Assembly: GCA_025738555.1 (NCBI GenBank)
Contig: JAOVFP010000023.1
Span: 124,001-188,000, forward strand
Reading direction: 5' to 3'
Origin: Cyathus striatus
Taxonomy: Eukaryota > Basidiomycota > Agaricomycetes > Agaricales > Nidulariaceae
Length of the DNA stretch: 64,000 nucleotides
The notes below the pieces were generated by a model that did not search any database, was not told where the DNA came from, and worked only from the letters and a program-made list of their open reading frames with translations. The translations under genes were made by a program, and so were the position numbers. Within the stretch, counting starts at the first letter, position 1; every line of letters starts with the position of its first letter. Positions 62,644-64,000 of this stretch are shown here, in pieces.

Positions 62644-64000
62644 GGTAGTGCTGGATATGTTGCACGCTGGCGCTTGGATTGTTAGATTCGCGTCGATGTG
62701 TTGTCAATGTGAGCGCATTTGAGTCGGAGTGTATCTGAGATTGAACTGTGGAGTCTTCGAGAAAACACCACGGCATTGCTATATCAGGATATGTACATAG
62801 GTTCAAGCTTGCATTAACCAGTCGTATTGCGACATGGTCAGTTTATCAGGAAACCAGAGATACGGACAGAAGCTCAACTGCGCACACATAAGTGCCGCTC
62901 ATTTTCAGCTCGTGGGGGGCTCGAAAGGGGGACCGCAGATCCCATCGGTAGATGGTTGGAATTCAACGTGAATACATTTTGTAATATACTAATCGCGTAA
63001 TGTGATATCAAGATCTGTCTATCTTTAATACGGGTGGCTTATGTTGTGTGATTGAGACCTATCCTTCAGTCCAATTTAGGAGTATGTGGCAGTGTGCTTA
63101 ACACTCAGTTCTTCCGAGGTTTGACAAGTTTCGTCACGAGAATAAATTGGTCGTATCGGGTTCAATCTGTCCTGTCTATCACCGCAGGAAGTGATCAACA
63201 GATGCTGGTGAAGCACTTGAAGCTGGCACGAATGGTCCACTAAATGGAATAGCCTCCGTTTCGGATGGAATAAGCTTGGATGGATTCGGCAAAAGAAAAT
63301 TGACGCATGCATCCCAAGGACCAAGGTTCGCCCGTAGGATTCGACGTGCCACCACATCGGTCCGGGATCTATGAAGGATGGAAATTCTATGCACGCAATG
63401 CGAATCGCACAACGGCTCAAGAGCAACGTCAACGTTTAAGTGTATCTCACTGGTGCTATAATCAAGCCTCAGAACTTCCGCTGATATCCTTCGCGCCGTC
63501 TACTTACACACCAAAGTACCTAATGGGAGAACATTCTGCAGCATTATGCGTTCATGATGCCTTATTAATGACAACTGACGAGTCCTCGTGCTACGCCACA
63601 TTGTTGGCAAATAACATGATGACTCGTCGGTCACGACATAGATGTCATATCGAGTGGAAACATCAGGCCAGGTACAGGGAAGTATACTATATAGATAAAT
63701 GCAGGTGACGGGTACAGGATGGAACTCGAAGGCGAAGAAGAAGACTCAAGAGGAATTCATATGTTCGCATTAACAGCCTATGCCAAAGTCCATGGAGTGG
63801 TGTACCTGGTCGCAGCTGTTAAAGATAAGTGAGGACAAGACAAAGTGCCGTAAGGAAGAATTGGAACATTCCGATTCGGAGAAGAGATCGCATGGATCTG
63901 GGATTCAATTATAATTAAGCCGGATTATATTTAGACATGCAGCGCCAAACTCGCACGTTCTCGCAGTAGGTCGATTACTGTCGATTTTGAGTGTGGGATG
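62644..64000. other. Terminal interval without a supported gene
   Basis: Begins with the promoter of the SERF gene. Open frames at 63307-63708 (+) and 63076-63432 (-) overlap each other and show no family motif. Nothing firm can be annotated up to the window end. Confidence 0.45.

Noticed and set aside
63565..63660. CTGACGAGTC followed by inverted GACTCGTC, hinting at a hammerhead ribozyme
   Set aside because: The GAAA part of the core and the stems of a hammerhead could not be placed.
63307..63708. Open frame of 133 codons on +
   Set aside because: Overlaps an equally long opposite frame and shows no domain, introns or neighbours supporting it.

Overview
This window is nuclear DNA of a filamentous basidiomycete, most likely a mushroom-forming agaricomycete. 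The evidence is the gene set (BET bromodomain protein, Dbp3, Brl1, Wdr70, Bim1-like copper proteins, fungal ADAM) together with dense genes split by many introns of about 45-65 bp. Introns have GT(A/G)NG donors, CTRAY-like branch sites and NAG acceptors, and 5' leaders are CT-rich. About 25 protein genes can be modelled exon by exon. For almost all of them the exon phases close, and where they do not, one base is missing or added (usually in a homopolymer) at a place where protein similarity continues in the next frame.

Layout: 0-7.3 kb holds the 3' part of URB2, a trypsin-like protease gene, a cryptic TATA/CCAAT transcription unit and an RBM26/27 (Rmn1)-type RNA-binding protein, all on +. 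7.5-10.8 kb on - holds two tandem Bim1-like (X325, histidine-brace) copper proteins and a Ctr copper transporter, a compact copper-uptake locus. 11.3-11.6 kb is a short inverted-repeat element. 12.3-13.9 kb holds a mitochondrial rhodanese and frataxin. 14.3-16.9 kb is gene-poor, with one lineage-specific gene and a decayed VPS10-like exon. 16.9-22.7 kb carries WDR70 and a Bdf1-type BET protein. 23-28.8 kb has a divergent pair (G-patch/zinc-finger protein and multi-KH protein) around a minisatellite.

29.2-32.2 kb has V-ATPase subunit C and a TUM1-type sulfurtransferase sharing a 181-bp promoter. 32.4-33.9 kb holds two small genes that look like paralogues. 35.5-43.8 kb has a branched-chain aminotransferase and a roughly 1,920-residue coiled-coil protein. 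44.2-49.0 kb has an oxysterol-binding protein and the helicase Dbp3. 50.1-55.6 kb has a fungal ADAM facing a membrane pseudo-aspartyl protease. 56.0-58.9 kb has mitochondrial ClpP and nuclear-envelope Brl1. 59-64 kb is gene-poor apart from a SERF/4F5 gene.

Functionally the clearest linked set is copper acquisition: two secreted, GPI-anchored copper binders next to the importer. Most other neighbours are housekeeping genes for ribosome biogenesis (URB2, DBP3), chromatin (BDF1, WDR70) and mitochondria (rhodanese, frataxin, TUM1, BAT, ClpP). Unusual gene structure includes two 6-nt microexons (ADAM and ClpP) and five GC-AG introns.
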